Source of the DNA: Torymus aiolomorphi
Taxonomy: Eukaryota; Arthropoda; Insecta; Hymenoptera; Torymidae
NCBI GenBank assembly: GCA_036365515.1
Contig: CM070875.1
Location: forward strand, 105,876,628 to 105,940,627
Direction of reading: 5' to 3'
DNA length: 64,000 nt
Shown here piece by piece: positions 44,811-55,533 of the stretch. The notes under the pieces were generated by a model that worked only from the letters and a program-made list of their open reading frames with translations, was not told where the DNA came from and did no database searches. The translations under genes and the position numbers were made by a program. How positions within the stretch are numbered: position 1 is the stretch's first letter; each line of letters opens with the position of its first letter.

Positions 44811-46140
44811 TGGGAGCGTCCAGCAGAAACGGGCCACCGAGCGCGCGCGGTGCCTTTTTTCGCGTAAAAGGCGCTCTGTTTAACTCGCTCATAATCGTAT
44901 GCTGCGTCTTTGAAAAAAAAACCAAGGACCTATATCGATAGATTTTTTTCTGCTCTTTCCAATTGCGCCATTGTTTTTATTGCGAAACGCGTTCTTCCGG
45001 ACGAAAACTCGAGTTGAATATTGAAAGCCTTTTTTCTCAAAGTATATCATGTTTTTTTTCAAAATAAACTACACCTTTGGAAAGTACAACTCTTAAGCTT
45101 CAAAATCCTATCTTGGGGAAGTTGGAGAAATAAAGGGTTTAAAAGTAACAACATGAAAAAGACAGCGCCGAGGGTCCGCGCGAGCCCCTCGCGCCCGTGT
45201 ACGGCACGTTTAAGTGCACGCTCTATTCAATTCGCTAATAATCGTGTACCAAGTCTCTGAAAAAATAACTAAGGACATATATCGATAGATTTTTTCCTGC
45301 TCTTTCCAATGGTGCTATTATTTTTATTCCGAAATGCTTCTGTTCGGGATTAGTACCCGAAGTGCCCGCTAGATGGCAAGCACCAAGCGTGTATTAATCC
45401 GCCCTTGAGCATAGCGTAAAAGTTCGGGCAGCCGCTGTCTTTTTGATCTTACTATTTTTGAACTTTTCATGTTTCAACTTAAAAATATAATATTTTATAG
45501 TTTAAGACTTGTACTTTTGAAGAATATAATTCATTTTGAAGAAAAAACTGATATTTTATTGAAAACATAGAGTTTAAACATTCAAATGGAATTTTCAACT
45601 AGAAGGAAGCATTTCGGAATAAAAATAATAGCACCATTGGAAAGAGCAGGAAAAAATCTATCGATATATGTCCTTAGTTCCTTTTTCAGAGACTTGGTAC
45701 ACGATTATTAGCGAATTGAATAGAGCGTGCACTTAAACGTGCCGTACGCACGGGCGCGAGGGGCTCGCGCGGTCCCTCGGCGCTGTCTTTTTCATGTTGT
45801 TACTTTTAAACCCTTTATTTCTCCAACTTCTCCAAGATAGGGTTTTGAAGCTTAAGAGTTGTACTTTCCAATGGTGTCGTTTATTTTGAAAAAATAACAT
45901 GATATGCTTTGAGAAAAATGGCTTTCAATATTCAACTCGAGTATTCGTCCGGAAGAACGCGTTTCGTAATAAAAACAATGGCGCAATTGGAAAGAGCAGA
46001 AAAAATCTATCGATATAGGTCCTTGGTTTTTTTTTTTTCAAAGACGCAGCATACGATTATGAGCGAGTTAAACAGAGCGCCTTTTACGCGAAAAAAGGCA
46101 CCGCGCGCGCTCGGTGGCCCGTTTCTGCTGGACGCTCCCA
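44811..46140. mobile_element. 1.3-kb inverted-repeat element with internally duplicated arms
   Basis: Arms 44811-45345 and 45608-46140 are near-perfect reverse complements; ends TGGGAGCGTCCAGCAGAAAC, TA at each side. Each arm holds two related sub-units sharing a GC-rich head, TCGCTCATAATCGTATGC or TCGCTAATAATCGTGTAC, and TATCGATAGATTTTTT followed by CTGCTCTTTCCAATTG. The 260-bp centre (from TTCGGGATTAGTACCCGAAG) is different. No transposase. It looks like a MITE inserted into the middle of a related MITE. Confidence 0.8.
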
Positions 46141-46785
46141 TATATGGTATAGGATTAAAATACGACGACGACGGGAAGACGACGAAGAAAATGAAAAATG
46201 AGATGAAAATTGAGAGGGCAAATTTACTATTAAAAGTATACGAAAACGAAAGAATATTGAAACATGAAATTGCAAATATGGATAGTACATAAAAGATTCT
46301 ATCTAATGGAATGCATTTAAGTATTCAAATAAAGAGTAAAAAAATATTGTTATCAAGAATAGCAAAAGTAAGGTTGGAGCGGACTATTCCAAAGAATAAA
46401 GGGTGCGTCAACGCCCTGCTTGCTCGTTAGTCACTTCGTTCTTTTACTCCTCAAGCAGGGCGCTGCCGCGCCCTTTGACATGCGTTGGAAATAGCAAGAT
46501 TTCGAGCTCGCGCGCCGCGCTGGGAGAGTTGATGTGAAACACCTCATATGCGTTTTCTAGAAAATGTCTGCGTGCGTGCGTGCGTGCGTGTATGTGTTAT
46601 AAATTTGTCCGCAGCATAAATCATAACTGGCCAGAGATATCAAGTTTATCTTTGGCAGGTACATAAAGCTTATTTTGAAGTTGTGCAAGTTCAATTACAT
46701 AGTTGACTGGGTAATATTAAGTATTTAAAGAATAAAAAAGAAAAATATGGAAAAATCTAATTTCGTTTTTTTGTCTCCCGGTTTG
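46141..46785. other. Intergenic with hairpin and MITE fragment
   Basis: 46399-46478 is an inverted repeat (ACGCCCTGCTTG / CAAGCAGGGCG within AAAGGGTGCG / CGCGCCCTTT). 46481-46558 is one end of the GC-ended TA MITE (GAGTTGATGTGAAACACCTCATA). 46568-46590 is a (GCGT)n tract. No gene. Confidence 0.6.
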
Positions 46786-47220
46786 GATATCGGTCGGAAG
46801 TAGGCCCATTTTCTGAAAGGTCTTGAAATTTCCTATCTACCCATATGTTTTTCGGCCCGATCGGATATTATTAAGTCGGTTAAAAACAATGAAGAAAAAT
46901 ATGGTAAAATCGAAAATATTTTTTTTTTGCTCTGGGTTTGGATATCAGTCGGAAGTAGGCCCATTTTCTAAAAGATCTTCAAATTTCCTATCTACCCATA
47001 TTTTTGTCGGCCCGATCGAATATTATTAAGTCGGTTAAAAGAAATGAAGAAAAATTGGAAAAATCGAATTTTTTTTTTCGTCGCCGAGTTTGGATATCGG
47101 TCGAAAGTAGGCCCATTTTCCGAAAGGTCTTAAAATTTCATATCTACATATGGGTTAACATATGTTTGTCGGTCCGAGCGGATATTATTAAGTCGGTAAA
47201 AAAAAAATGAAGAAAAATAA
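46786..47220. repeat. ~153-bp tandem repeat, three copies
   Basis: GGATATCGGTCGGAAGTAGG occurs at about 46786, 46938 and 47092 with decay, followed in each by GCCCATTTTC, CCTATCTACCCATAT and TATTATTAAGTCGGT. Unrelated in sequence to the 155-bp satellite. Confidence 0.85.
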
Positions 47221-48564
47221 ATGTGATCAGTAAATCTGCATTACCTGCTCTCTGGTTTAATGATTCTCGACTCGTACGACTCGTATTATCATCAATTTTT
47301 CGCACTTTTTAAGTAATGTACTATTTTATATTTTTTTTTAATAAAAATAGAAAATAGTCGTGATAAAAATTTGATTATTAACACATCTTATTTCAATGGA
47401 TTCGCTTCGCTCTGGCGCAAACGTTCAAACGAGGATAATAGTAGATTATTAGACGCAAAATGTATCATTCTTGGCGAGAGCGAGGTTTGGGACCGAGCGC
47501 AGCGAGACCGCCAAAGTTCGCACTCGACAGAATGATACATTTTGCGTTCTTGGTGCTTAATATACTATTCACGCACTAGTATCTAAATATAATATTTTCA
47601 AATTTATATATTTCATCTAAGAAATATTACGGCTATTGTTGGTTGATTGGCTTTTCAATTGATTAATATTCGATGTGAGGATGAATTGATTTTTGACAAT
47701 AAATAAAAAATAATTACCATTTTATAAAGAGTAATATTTTATTTAAAATTTGTTACAATCTTCTATGTATAAAGTTATTCTCATTTTATCATAAAAAAGT
47801 GATGAGCAAAAAGTAAAGCTTAAATGACGCTTATGATAAGCTAAATCAGATCAAATTAAATTGTAATTGACGCTGGCGTGACCGAAACGAGGAAATTACG
47901 CTTAAGAAATGAGCAAAATTGCCTAAAAATAAACTTTGTAGAAAAAGACATATGTCGTAGACCGTGTCGACAGTGTACCGTATATTGTAACAGTATCATA
48001 TATCTTGTTTCATTGTGTCATATCCTCTTATAAGAAAATTATGATAGATAGTAAAAAAGATGATAGGCAATTAGTTGAAAATTGTAGATTAAGCCGTGTT
48101 ATAGAGTACATAATTATTTTCAATTAATAATATGTAACTCGACGACTTGAATGAGTACCTCCTCTCCAGGCCAAAAGAGTTTACTCCGAGTTGTAGCGTG
48201 CATAAAAATCGGGATAGATTTATAACAGTGTCCTCACGTGACGGCCTCTAAGGTAGCTCAGCTAGCTCACAGGTCTAGAATCATAGATCTCTCGTGCGTA
48301 GCTGGAAAAAACTTGAACTACTACGATCATCTTGCCTTGGGGCAATGTCGTAGCATAGATAAAATTCTCATGAAGTTCGGGATGCAAGGAATCGGGTAGT
48401 CTCGCAAACAAGATAACGGTAGCTTAACTATACTATATATTTATTGATGAGTTATATTAGTTATGTACAACGAACGAACGGAATCGTGCATCGCGCTGTT
48501 GTAGCACGAACGCGGCTCATGACACGTTACTTATGGCTTTAAACAGCCGTGAGAGCGTGTATGA

Positions 48565-48598
<34 letters not shown>

Positions 48599-48983
48599 AG
48601 ACGTATCATAGTCATAAGTATCCAAGTTAGTAATACTCCAATATCGTGAAAATAATTATTTACAGTTAATACGATTCCAGTTAGTAATACTCAAATTTAT
48701 TTAAAATATTTTAACTATATGAAAACACATTTTATTAAAAATAATATATATATGAAGAAAAAAAGTAATAAAAAGTTTCGTTTTTAATGATAACATAGAA
48801 TGGAATGACATTACAAAGTTCTTTGAGAAAGCATTCTGCTAAAGCAGTTAGTAGCGGTTTTGAGTATGTCCCGATTGTGAAACACTGATATCTAATACAT
48901 CTTCACAAAGATTTTTTCATTTCTCTTGCCCAATTTATGTAATAGGTGATTAGTTTTGCCTAATTCATAATTCACAAAATATA
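47221..48983. other. Intergenic; hairpin, TA microsatellite, no gene
   Basis: 47454-47546 is a fold-back with 18-bp perfect arms (CGCAAAATGTATCATTCT and complement) around a GCGAGAGCG/CGAGCGCAGCGAG centre. 48564-48596 is (TA)n. 48254-48266 (TAGCTCAGCTAGC) resembles a tRNA A box but no matching B box follows. 48140-48550 is less AT-rich than its surroundings; function unknown. Confidence 0.5.
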
Positions 48984-49233
48984 TATGAGGCGTTTCATGT
49001 CAACTGCCCCAGCACGGTTTTTGAGATATAAGATGTTTTGTAGTTTTTGAAGGTGAAAATGGAAAATTTCGAAAAAACTGCCTATATTATTCGAAAGCTG
49101 AGGAAAAAACACGTTGAAAACGCTTATCAAACAATTTTTTTAAGTAGATTTTAGTATCATAAACATGAGTTGGAAATAACACGATTTGGCACTCGCGCGC
49201 CGATCTGGGGCAGTTGACGTGAAACGCCTCATA
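48984..49233. mobile_element. 250-bp MITE, TA-flanked, reference copy of the GC-ended family
   Basis: TIRs TATGAGGCGTTTCATGTCAA and inverse of TATGAGGCGTTTCACGTCAA; TA at 48982-48983 and 49234-49235. The subterminal end is GC-rich (CTCGCGCGCCGATCTGGGG), the interior AT-rich. Related copies: 12594-12817, 42931-43445, about 44366-44414 and 46481-46558. Confidence 0.88.
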
Positions 49234-49770
49234 TACTTCATAATTAAAAGTTTTTCAAAGATTGAAGAAAGAGAAAACAACCAACAAACTGTGAGTATGG
49301 TAGTACGAAAGTTAATGTTTTATTATGTAAATTTCTATTGCAAATTTGTGCATCTTTTAAACGTACATAAAAATTATTGAAAATAACGTTAAATGTGTAA
49401 ATAATATTACTCAATCAATATTCGTGACTTGATAAAATAATATATTGTAAAATAAGAAATTTTAAAATGTAAACGTTTGGCATATATTTATGATAAATTA
49501 AAGTATTTTCGTATCAGAACGTTTAATAGTAATTTTATTATGATTAATATTTATACTCTTATCATTTACAAATATCAAAAGGCTGTTATAATCATCGAAA
49601 ACTCTAGAACAGTAGTAACCGATGTTGGAAAAGTACTCTAATTTGAAGAAAAAATCATAATTATTATATAATTTAGCTGTAATAAATTTGATTGGATATT
49701 TTCATAAGGAAGCTTAGAAAACTCATTTTAACGTTAAAATAAAAGTCTTAATTAATTTTTTGATAATATT
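49234..49770. other. AT-rich stretch, no gene seen
   Basis: No motif or convincing ORF. Confidence 0.5.
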
Positions 49771-50432
49771 CGTTTTTTTTTTTTTTTTTTTCCGAGGTAC
49801 TAGGTAAATCTTCCGAGGCTCCCGTCCTTGCTTACCGCATGGAGGGGGTCCCACTAAGACCATCACGAAGCGTCGGGCTCCGCGGTGTGAGGGATTTCTA
49901 CCCCCTAAACACCCAAAACCTTTCCCGCGGCGTTCACCGGAATCCGGCCCGGAACTGTTATACACATTACTTCGGACCGGTCGGCGTTTCTATGCCCTAC
50001 GGCAATCTTATATATCTTGTCTGGTCTGTCTATTTTTCGTCTTCTGTATCAGTTTTCAAGGCAACCGTCAGTCTTTTTGCCTTGTAGTACGTGAGCACCT
50101 GTCTTCGTCTGCTGTCTGTGTTTCGCGACTATCCAGCGGGGGCACACGAAAAATGTGTGCTCCGCGTCGTCTCTATTATGCCCGCAGTACCTGCAGGACG
50201 GGGTCGTTACCTTCCCCATCCGATGCAGATATTGGCGGAAGTATCCGTGTCCGGATAGGAACTGGGTCAGGTAAAAATTCACCTCCCCAGCTCCTCTCTT
50301 ATGCCAGAGTCGCACGTCCGTTATGAGGCGTCTCGTCCACTTGGCTTTGTCGCTGTCTGTCCATCGCGTTTGCCAGGATGTCAGCGTCGTCGTCCGTGCG
50401 TCTATGGAGGCTCTCGCTCTTCCCCTTTCCCC
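49771..50432 (-). mobile_element. 5'-truncated R1-type LINE tail
   Basis: Minus strand: coding remnant (50432-50049), a 3' UTR of ~255 bp, and a poly(A) tail seen as 19 T at 49773-49791. GC-rich against an AT-rich background. Truncation at the 5' end near 50432 is the normal outcome of target-primed insertion. Confidence 0.85.
50049..50400 (-). pseudogene. R1-clade LINE reverse-transcriptase C-terminus
   Basis: Minus-strand frame with WQTRW..., KAKWTRRLITDVRLWHKR, then NFYLTQFLSGHGYFRQYLHR and a zinc-binding CRYCGHNRDDAEHTFFVCPRW (C-x2-C...H...C). This block is characteristic of the region after the RT in R1/TRAS-like elements. The rest of the ORF and the endonuclease are absent. Ends at a stop near 50049. 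Confidence 0.85.
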
Positions 50433-50980
50433 TTATATATATATATCTCAATAAGTGTCTACTTGAGGAATATGCATGTTAATAATTCTATATTTAAAAA
50501 AAATTGTAAAAAAATTGAACCGTTCTAATTATTTCAAAATGCTTGTATACAGAATGAATTGCTTTAAGAAAACATAAAATAATATTTATATCGATTTACT
50601 AATAAAATTTCAGCTTTTATTTAGTGTTTTACAAAAGAAACATTAAAATGGAAAAATCGGAACATACGACGTAGATCGTGTTTCATAATAAGGTAATTTA
50701 AACGTCTCGAGTTTTTATTAATATAATTAAATTAAATTTAAACATTAAAACACTTTCAGTAAATTGATTTTATATACGAAAAGACATGTTTAAGGTATAG
50801 CAAAAAGATTTTTGGTCGAAACATGGTTTACGGGGAAGATTATGAAAAACTGAAAACTTCTCCAAATTCGTTCCATAACTGGTACTTTTACCTTATACGA
50901 GCTATAAAAGTGCCCATAGTTGGAGCAAAGTGTGAGAATCGGCAAAAGAGGGCCCGCGCCGCTCGCGCGACTGCTACGCT
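50433..50980. other. AT-rich stretch, no gene seen
   Basis: (TA)n at about 50435-50448; otherwise featureless until GC content rises at about 50945. Confidence 0.5.
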
Positions 50981-50985
50981 CGAAG

Positions 50986-51075
50986 AAATATATATAGATA
51001 TACGAGCGATCAGTGTGTTGCGTCGAGGTGGAGTGGGGGAATCGGTAGAAGATGGTTCGGCCGGTGCAACTCACG
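50986..51075 (+). promoter_or_regulatory. Possible arthropod-type promoter and start of a short first exon
   Basis: AAATATATATAG (50986-50997), then the arthropod initiator word TCAGT at 51010-51014, then AAGATGG (ATG 51052) and a consensus 5' splice site CACGTAAGT (51069-51077). This is the order expected for a promoter and tiny first exon (MVRPVQLT). The TATA-to-initiator gap (~23) is shorter than ideal and no downstream exon is recognised. The segment is also tandemly duplicated, so it may belong to a repeat. Confidence 0.3.
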
Positions 51076-51215
51076 TAAGTCAGCGGTGCTCGCACTAAAC
51101 TGTATACAACGCGCGATCAGTTCCGCGAATCGTTGCGGAGCGGGGGAAATCGAAGGTGCGGCTCGGCCGCCGCTGACTCGCGTAAATCCACGATGTGCTC
51201 GAACTATTAGAGGCT
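51003..51215. repeat. Two-copy ~107-bp GC-rich tandem duplication
   Basis: CGATCAGTG...GGAGTGGGGGAATCGGTAGAAG at 51007 is echoed by CGATCAGTT...GGAGCGGGGGAAATCGAAGGTG at 51114; the CACGTAAGTCAGCGGTGCTCG of copy one corresponds to CGCGTAAATCCACGATGTGCTCG in copy two. Confidence 0.65.
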
Positions 51216-52190
51216 TGACATTGCCTCTGCGAACGGCGAAGAGTGGGGGGAACCAACAGCTCGGCTTGGTGGACTCAAGCGCTTGAACATAATGTGGCCG
51301 CGCGGATGCTGCATCGGCGACGCGTCTCGGCGGTGCTCGGAGGCGCTCGGAAGGATTCGCCGAATTGCCGTTGGCTGCAATGTTGTCATATGAGTGCGCG
51401 TGGACTGAGTGTCTACGCCGTTCGCGAGCCGTTTTTCAGTTTCTAGCGATTCTAGCTATGTCCAAGGCGCCGGAAAATTTGTCGCTTTTATCTCCTTATA
51501 CAGCAACCTGCTGATGCAATTGGAAAAACTAATCACCACTTTTTATAGTTTTTGATTCGTAGAATTTAAATTTAGAGGTTACAATTTAACAAAATTCCAA
51601 GAACCTTCATTTAAATGTATTTGTTTAAACAAGTAAAAACAGTCTTTTGCGATCAGAATAATTCTTTCTTGAAAATTAAGTCAACTTTAAAATTAAAATG
51701 ATCCTTTCAACATCTGCAAAAACTCAATATTCAAAGAGTTACAAATTTTTAAAATATTAATTTTCAGTATTTGAGAGATTTTTAATAACAGCCAAAAAAT
51801 TAAACGTTAAGTAAAAATTATTACCGTTATTTATCGTTTACCATCTAAAAAAGGTCGTGCATAGTTAAATATACTCTCTATTATAAATAATTCACATTAA
51901 TATATGAGTAAATCTCAGGAACTCTTTAACTTTTTGGGAACTCGAAAATAGTAGACAAATGAACCAAAGCTCAAAATGATTGCCATTCAATAAAAAAATA
52001 AAAGAAACAATAATAAATAATGACAAATCAGTCCGAAACTCACGAGGGAAGTCTCTCACGTCTGGATCATGGATGTGGATAAAACTTCAGGTTGTAATTT
52101 TGTAGCTTAAGAATTGACGGAAATTTCACCTTTTTTTAAACGACAAAACATAAAACAGGGATTTAATTTTGAAGAAGCATCTACAGGACA
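51216..52190. other. GC-rich tail then AT-rich stretch, no gene recognised
   Basis: GC-rich to about 51480 with short ORFs lacking motifs, then AT-rich. Confidence 0.45.
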
Positions 52191-52945
52191 AAGTTTTTCT
52201 TGTTCGTTCAGCCATTCCGAATATAAAAAAAATTATTTACAAGCCCTATTGAATAGTATACTTTTTGGCGCTACTTTTAAATCTAAAAATTGAATGGGTC
52301 AGAAGTTTGCAACGTTGGGGCGCAACGAAATAAAAAAATAATTCATTTTACTTCAAATTTATACTAATTAATATTAATTTTGTATGTAGATTTAGTGTTT
52401 TACAGTATAAAATAGCTTTATAACGAAGGTTTAGATAAAATTTCCAGCGTTGAATAACTTTGAGCAATTGTAAAAAATTATTTCGTTGCACTCCAACGAT
52501 GCAAACTTCAGACCCATAAAATTGAGGAAAATTTCGTCTTTTTCCTAAACGACGACACTTATAAATACTATCATCTTCCTATTTGATCTTTGCATGAATA
52601 ATTATCTACACTGAAATTATTACTTTAAAACTTATAGTTTTCAGTGTAGATAATTATTTACGCAAAGATCAAATAGACAGATGCCAATATTTATAAGGGT
52701 TGTAGCTACAACCCTTTTTAAATTGTTCCTATACAAAATATTCCTATTCTTTGAGCCTTTATGAATGTGAACAAAATTATTTACAAGCATTTTTTAATGC
52801 TATACTTTTTTGGCGCTACTTTTAAATCTAAAAATTAAGGAAAATTTTTAGATTTAAAAGTAGCGCCAAAAAAGTATAGCATTCAAAAATGCTTGTAAAT
52901 AATTTTGTTCACATTCATAAAGGCTCAAAGAGTAGGAATATTTTA
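52191..52945. repeat. Cluster of fold-back repeats
   Basis: Three inverted repeats in a row: ATGGGTCAGAAGTTTGCAAC (52296) against its complement at 52518; 52572-52690 (GATCTTTGC...GCAAAGATC arms); and a nearly perfect 52735-52944 palindrome with ~100-bp arms. The sequence TTTTTGGCGCTACTTTTAAA at 52260 is repeated in both arms of the last. Between them is a perfect 22-bp palindrome at 52695-52716. No ORF. Confidence 0.85.
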
Positions 52946-53099
52946 TTTCACATTCACAAAAGATGAAAGAACAAGAAAAACTTAAACTGATGACTGTGCT
53001 ATCAAACAAACCGCTGCCAATTCATTGGCACGTAGCTTCCTCCAAATTAATGTATCTTCCTATATGTATAGTATATATTTTAAATATAAGATATGTTTA

Positions 53100-53645
53100 A
53101 TCATTATACTTTTTTTCAATGATTTAATAATTCATTAATATTTAAATAATTGCATATTTTTTTCTTATTATTGAAATTATTTGTTATTTGACACTTATTT
53201 TATATAAAATTAAAAAATTGCTATCTACCCTGAGATCAACTTACTCACATTTTCAAAATCATATATAATAACTCCATTTTTGACATTATAAATATATTAT
53301 TATTCAATAATTGTGTATCTTTATTATAAATAATTGTGTAAATATTACAAAAATTGAAATTATACTTCTAATTTTGATTTTTTAAATGGTCCGTTATAGT
53401 TTTCGTCATCCTTTTCTTTTATTTTCAATAAAATATAGTTGATTGTTGATTTTATCATTTCTTACACCATCTTAATAAAAAAAAGAAAATAAAATATTAT
53501 GTAAACACAAATATCAGTGGCAGCTAATAAAAACATTTACATAACTTTGTAAATGCAAAATGAGCGTATATATATTATATGCCCATGAACCATAAATGTT
53601 TAAACTTTAAAATATTTATCTCAAAATTGAGTGAGAGTAATTCTT
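53100..53645. repeat. Dispersed repeat, copy 1 (partner 54350-54755)
   Basis: Shares CAATGATTTAATAATTCATT, AATATTATGTAAACACAAAT and CATGAACCATAA words in order with 54350-54755. The copy is cut at 53645 by an insertion and resumes at 54231. Confidence 0.75.
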
Positions 53646-54217
53646 TTGAGTAAGATAGTCGTTCATAGTATTAATGTGGAATATTAAATAAGCGGACGCT
53701 GACAAACAAGATTTGTTAACATTGGCGTTTATTAATTTGCCGACGTTTCGGGAGTTTCGGGTTACTCCCCTCTTCAGGGCTACAATATAGTTTACAAATA
53801 GTCAGTTAAAGACAAATAAATTAGGTATAAAGTTGTAGAAAAAATATAAATAATAGAATACCATTTTTAATAAACTACGTCACATTAAAGTTCGTCAAAG
53901 ATTTTTGAGTTCGAAGGGGATCTCAGTACGGAAAAAAGGCCATCTATGAAAAAGTGTACGGATATTGAATTTAGTTAGTAATACTATGGAGAATTAGGAA
54001 AACTTATTTTGTCTGCACAATTGAACTTACGCCAAACTCTGTCCTCTCCACTCATTATTGCTCCGCTACTCCTTTTGTAGTTAATTAGCGTGCGGAACAA
54101 TATTGGAGGAAAATCGCACATTCCGACGAAATTAAGAAGCTACTGATTTTAAGGAGGGTGCGGGAAGGGGAGAGAGGTGGGAGGCGTACGGGATGGTAGG
54201 GGGAAGGCAGCGATCTC
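53646..54217 (-). mobile_element. 572-bp hammerhead-carrying insertion with 13-bp duplication
   Basis: Flanked by GAGAGTAATTCTT at 53633-53645 and 54218-54230. The partner repeat at ~54710 shows the uninterrupted site. Carries a hammerhead-like motif on the minus strand ~95 bp from its left end, the same strand and end as in the PLE. The right part has a GGGAGAGAGGTGGGAGG-rich tract. No coding capacity seen. Confidence 0.78.
53739..53780 (-). ncRNA. Hammerhead-ribozyme-like motif
   Basis: Minus strand: GCC (53780-53778), CTGAAGA (53777-53771), unpaired G, GGGAG (53769-53765) pairing with CTCCC (53754-53750), GAAAC (53749-53745), GTC (53744-53742), GGC (53741-53739) closing a 3-bp stem I. Confidence 0.55.
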
Positions 54218-54230
54218 GAGAGTAATTCTT

Positions 54231-54839
54231 ACTATATTCACTTCTTAAATCCTGATTATTCGAAAAATTAATGTACACCCGAAAGAAGTTGATTTTTTCC
54301 GAACGTGCCTAATCAATTTTAAAATTCTGCAATCTCACTGGACGATTCCAATTTACTTTTTCAATGATTCAATAATTTATTAATATTTGTAAATTTCACA
54401 TTTTTTTCTTTTATTTAAATTTTTTGTTATTTCACACTTATTTTATTCAATTTGTTTAGGATACAAATAATCATTTTTAATATTAATGATTTTGACGTGT
54501 TCAGCTGATAAAACAGGAATAATGATAAAGTATGAGTATTACACCATCTTCATTAAAAAAAAAATCCAATAAAATATTATGTAAACACAAATATCAGTGG
54601 AAGCTAATAAAAAAATTTACATAAATTTCTAAAGGCAAAATGAGTATATAAAATTATATGCTCATGAACCATAACGGTTTCAACTTTAAAATTTTTATCT
54701 CAAAATTGAGAGAGGGTAATTCTTACTATCTTCACTTCAAATCGCGATTATTCGAAAATTGAATTCAAACTCAAAATAATTGGTTAGCGTATCTGACTAA
54801 TTTCATGTTTCTGCAGAGTTCGCTGTAAATTAACCTCAA
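54231..54839. repeat. Rest of repeat copy 1 and copy 2
   Basis: 54231-54275 completes the interrupted copy (CTTAAATCCTGATTATTCG); 54350-54755 is the second copy. No gene. Confidence 0.65.
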
Positions 54840-55079
54840 AAAAAAAAAACAAAAGCAAATAAACAACACGCGCGCGTATCACGCATCATTTCCATTTTCT
54901 AGTAAAATATACATAAAACCGTTCCCGAAAAATTACGTTTTAAAAAAAGAGCTGAAACAGTTATAGCAGTTTTAACCTCAAATATATCTGAAATTTATAA
55001 ATTAATTCTTTTACACTAACAATTCATGTAATAAATAATATACAAACTCTACACCTACATCAAATCTGCATCTCCATCA
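54840..55079. repeat. Left part of a ~380-bp tandem repeat, cut by a transposon
   Basis: ACCTCAAATAT...TAAACTCTACA...ATCTCCATCA resembles the units at 59773-60600 on the other side of the transposon. Confidence 0.55.
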
Positions 55080-55533
55080 AAGGCTATAGCGGGATAAGAT
55101 GGTCAAAATTGCACTCACCTGGATTTTTTTTTTTGGGATAGACCATTCGAAAGTACATTATCAAAATCCTCTCTAGCCAAATTTTCAGCTCCCTAGGTGA
55201 TAATTTGAGTCTCCTAACCTAAAAAACGTGTTTTTTCGAAAAAATTTTTTTCCGCTCGACCCTTTCTTTAAAAAAATCTGAAAAAATTCACAGACATGTG
55301 TTTTTGAGTAAAAAAACAGCCTGATTTTTTTCAGATTTTTTGTGTATTTTTGCCCGTTCTTTCAAATGGCGGTATCCGAATTTGCGTTTTCGAGCCGGAA
55401 CATACTCAAAATTCGAAAAAAAAAACGATTTTTAAGCATTTTTCCCATGTTTTTGGTACATAACCTCAAAACCAATAGCTAAATAAGTGTTTATGAACAA
55501 TTTTTTTTCAATTTCTTCTTATTTGATTTTATC
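55080..55533. repeat. Left TIR of the ISL2EU-like element
   Basis: Inverted match to 59233-59772: CAGCTCCCTAGGTGA near 55187, GTCTCCTAACCTAAAAAACG near 55211, CCCATGTTTTTGGTACATAA near 55444, CAATAGCTAAATAAGTG near 55473. Confidence 0.85.

Noticed and set aside
48240..48310. Possible tRNA or tRNA-derived SINE (TAGCTCAGCTAGC A-box-like word)
   Set aside because: No B box, no acceptor stem and no CCA-compatible end could be found.
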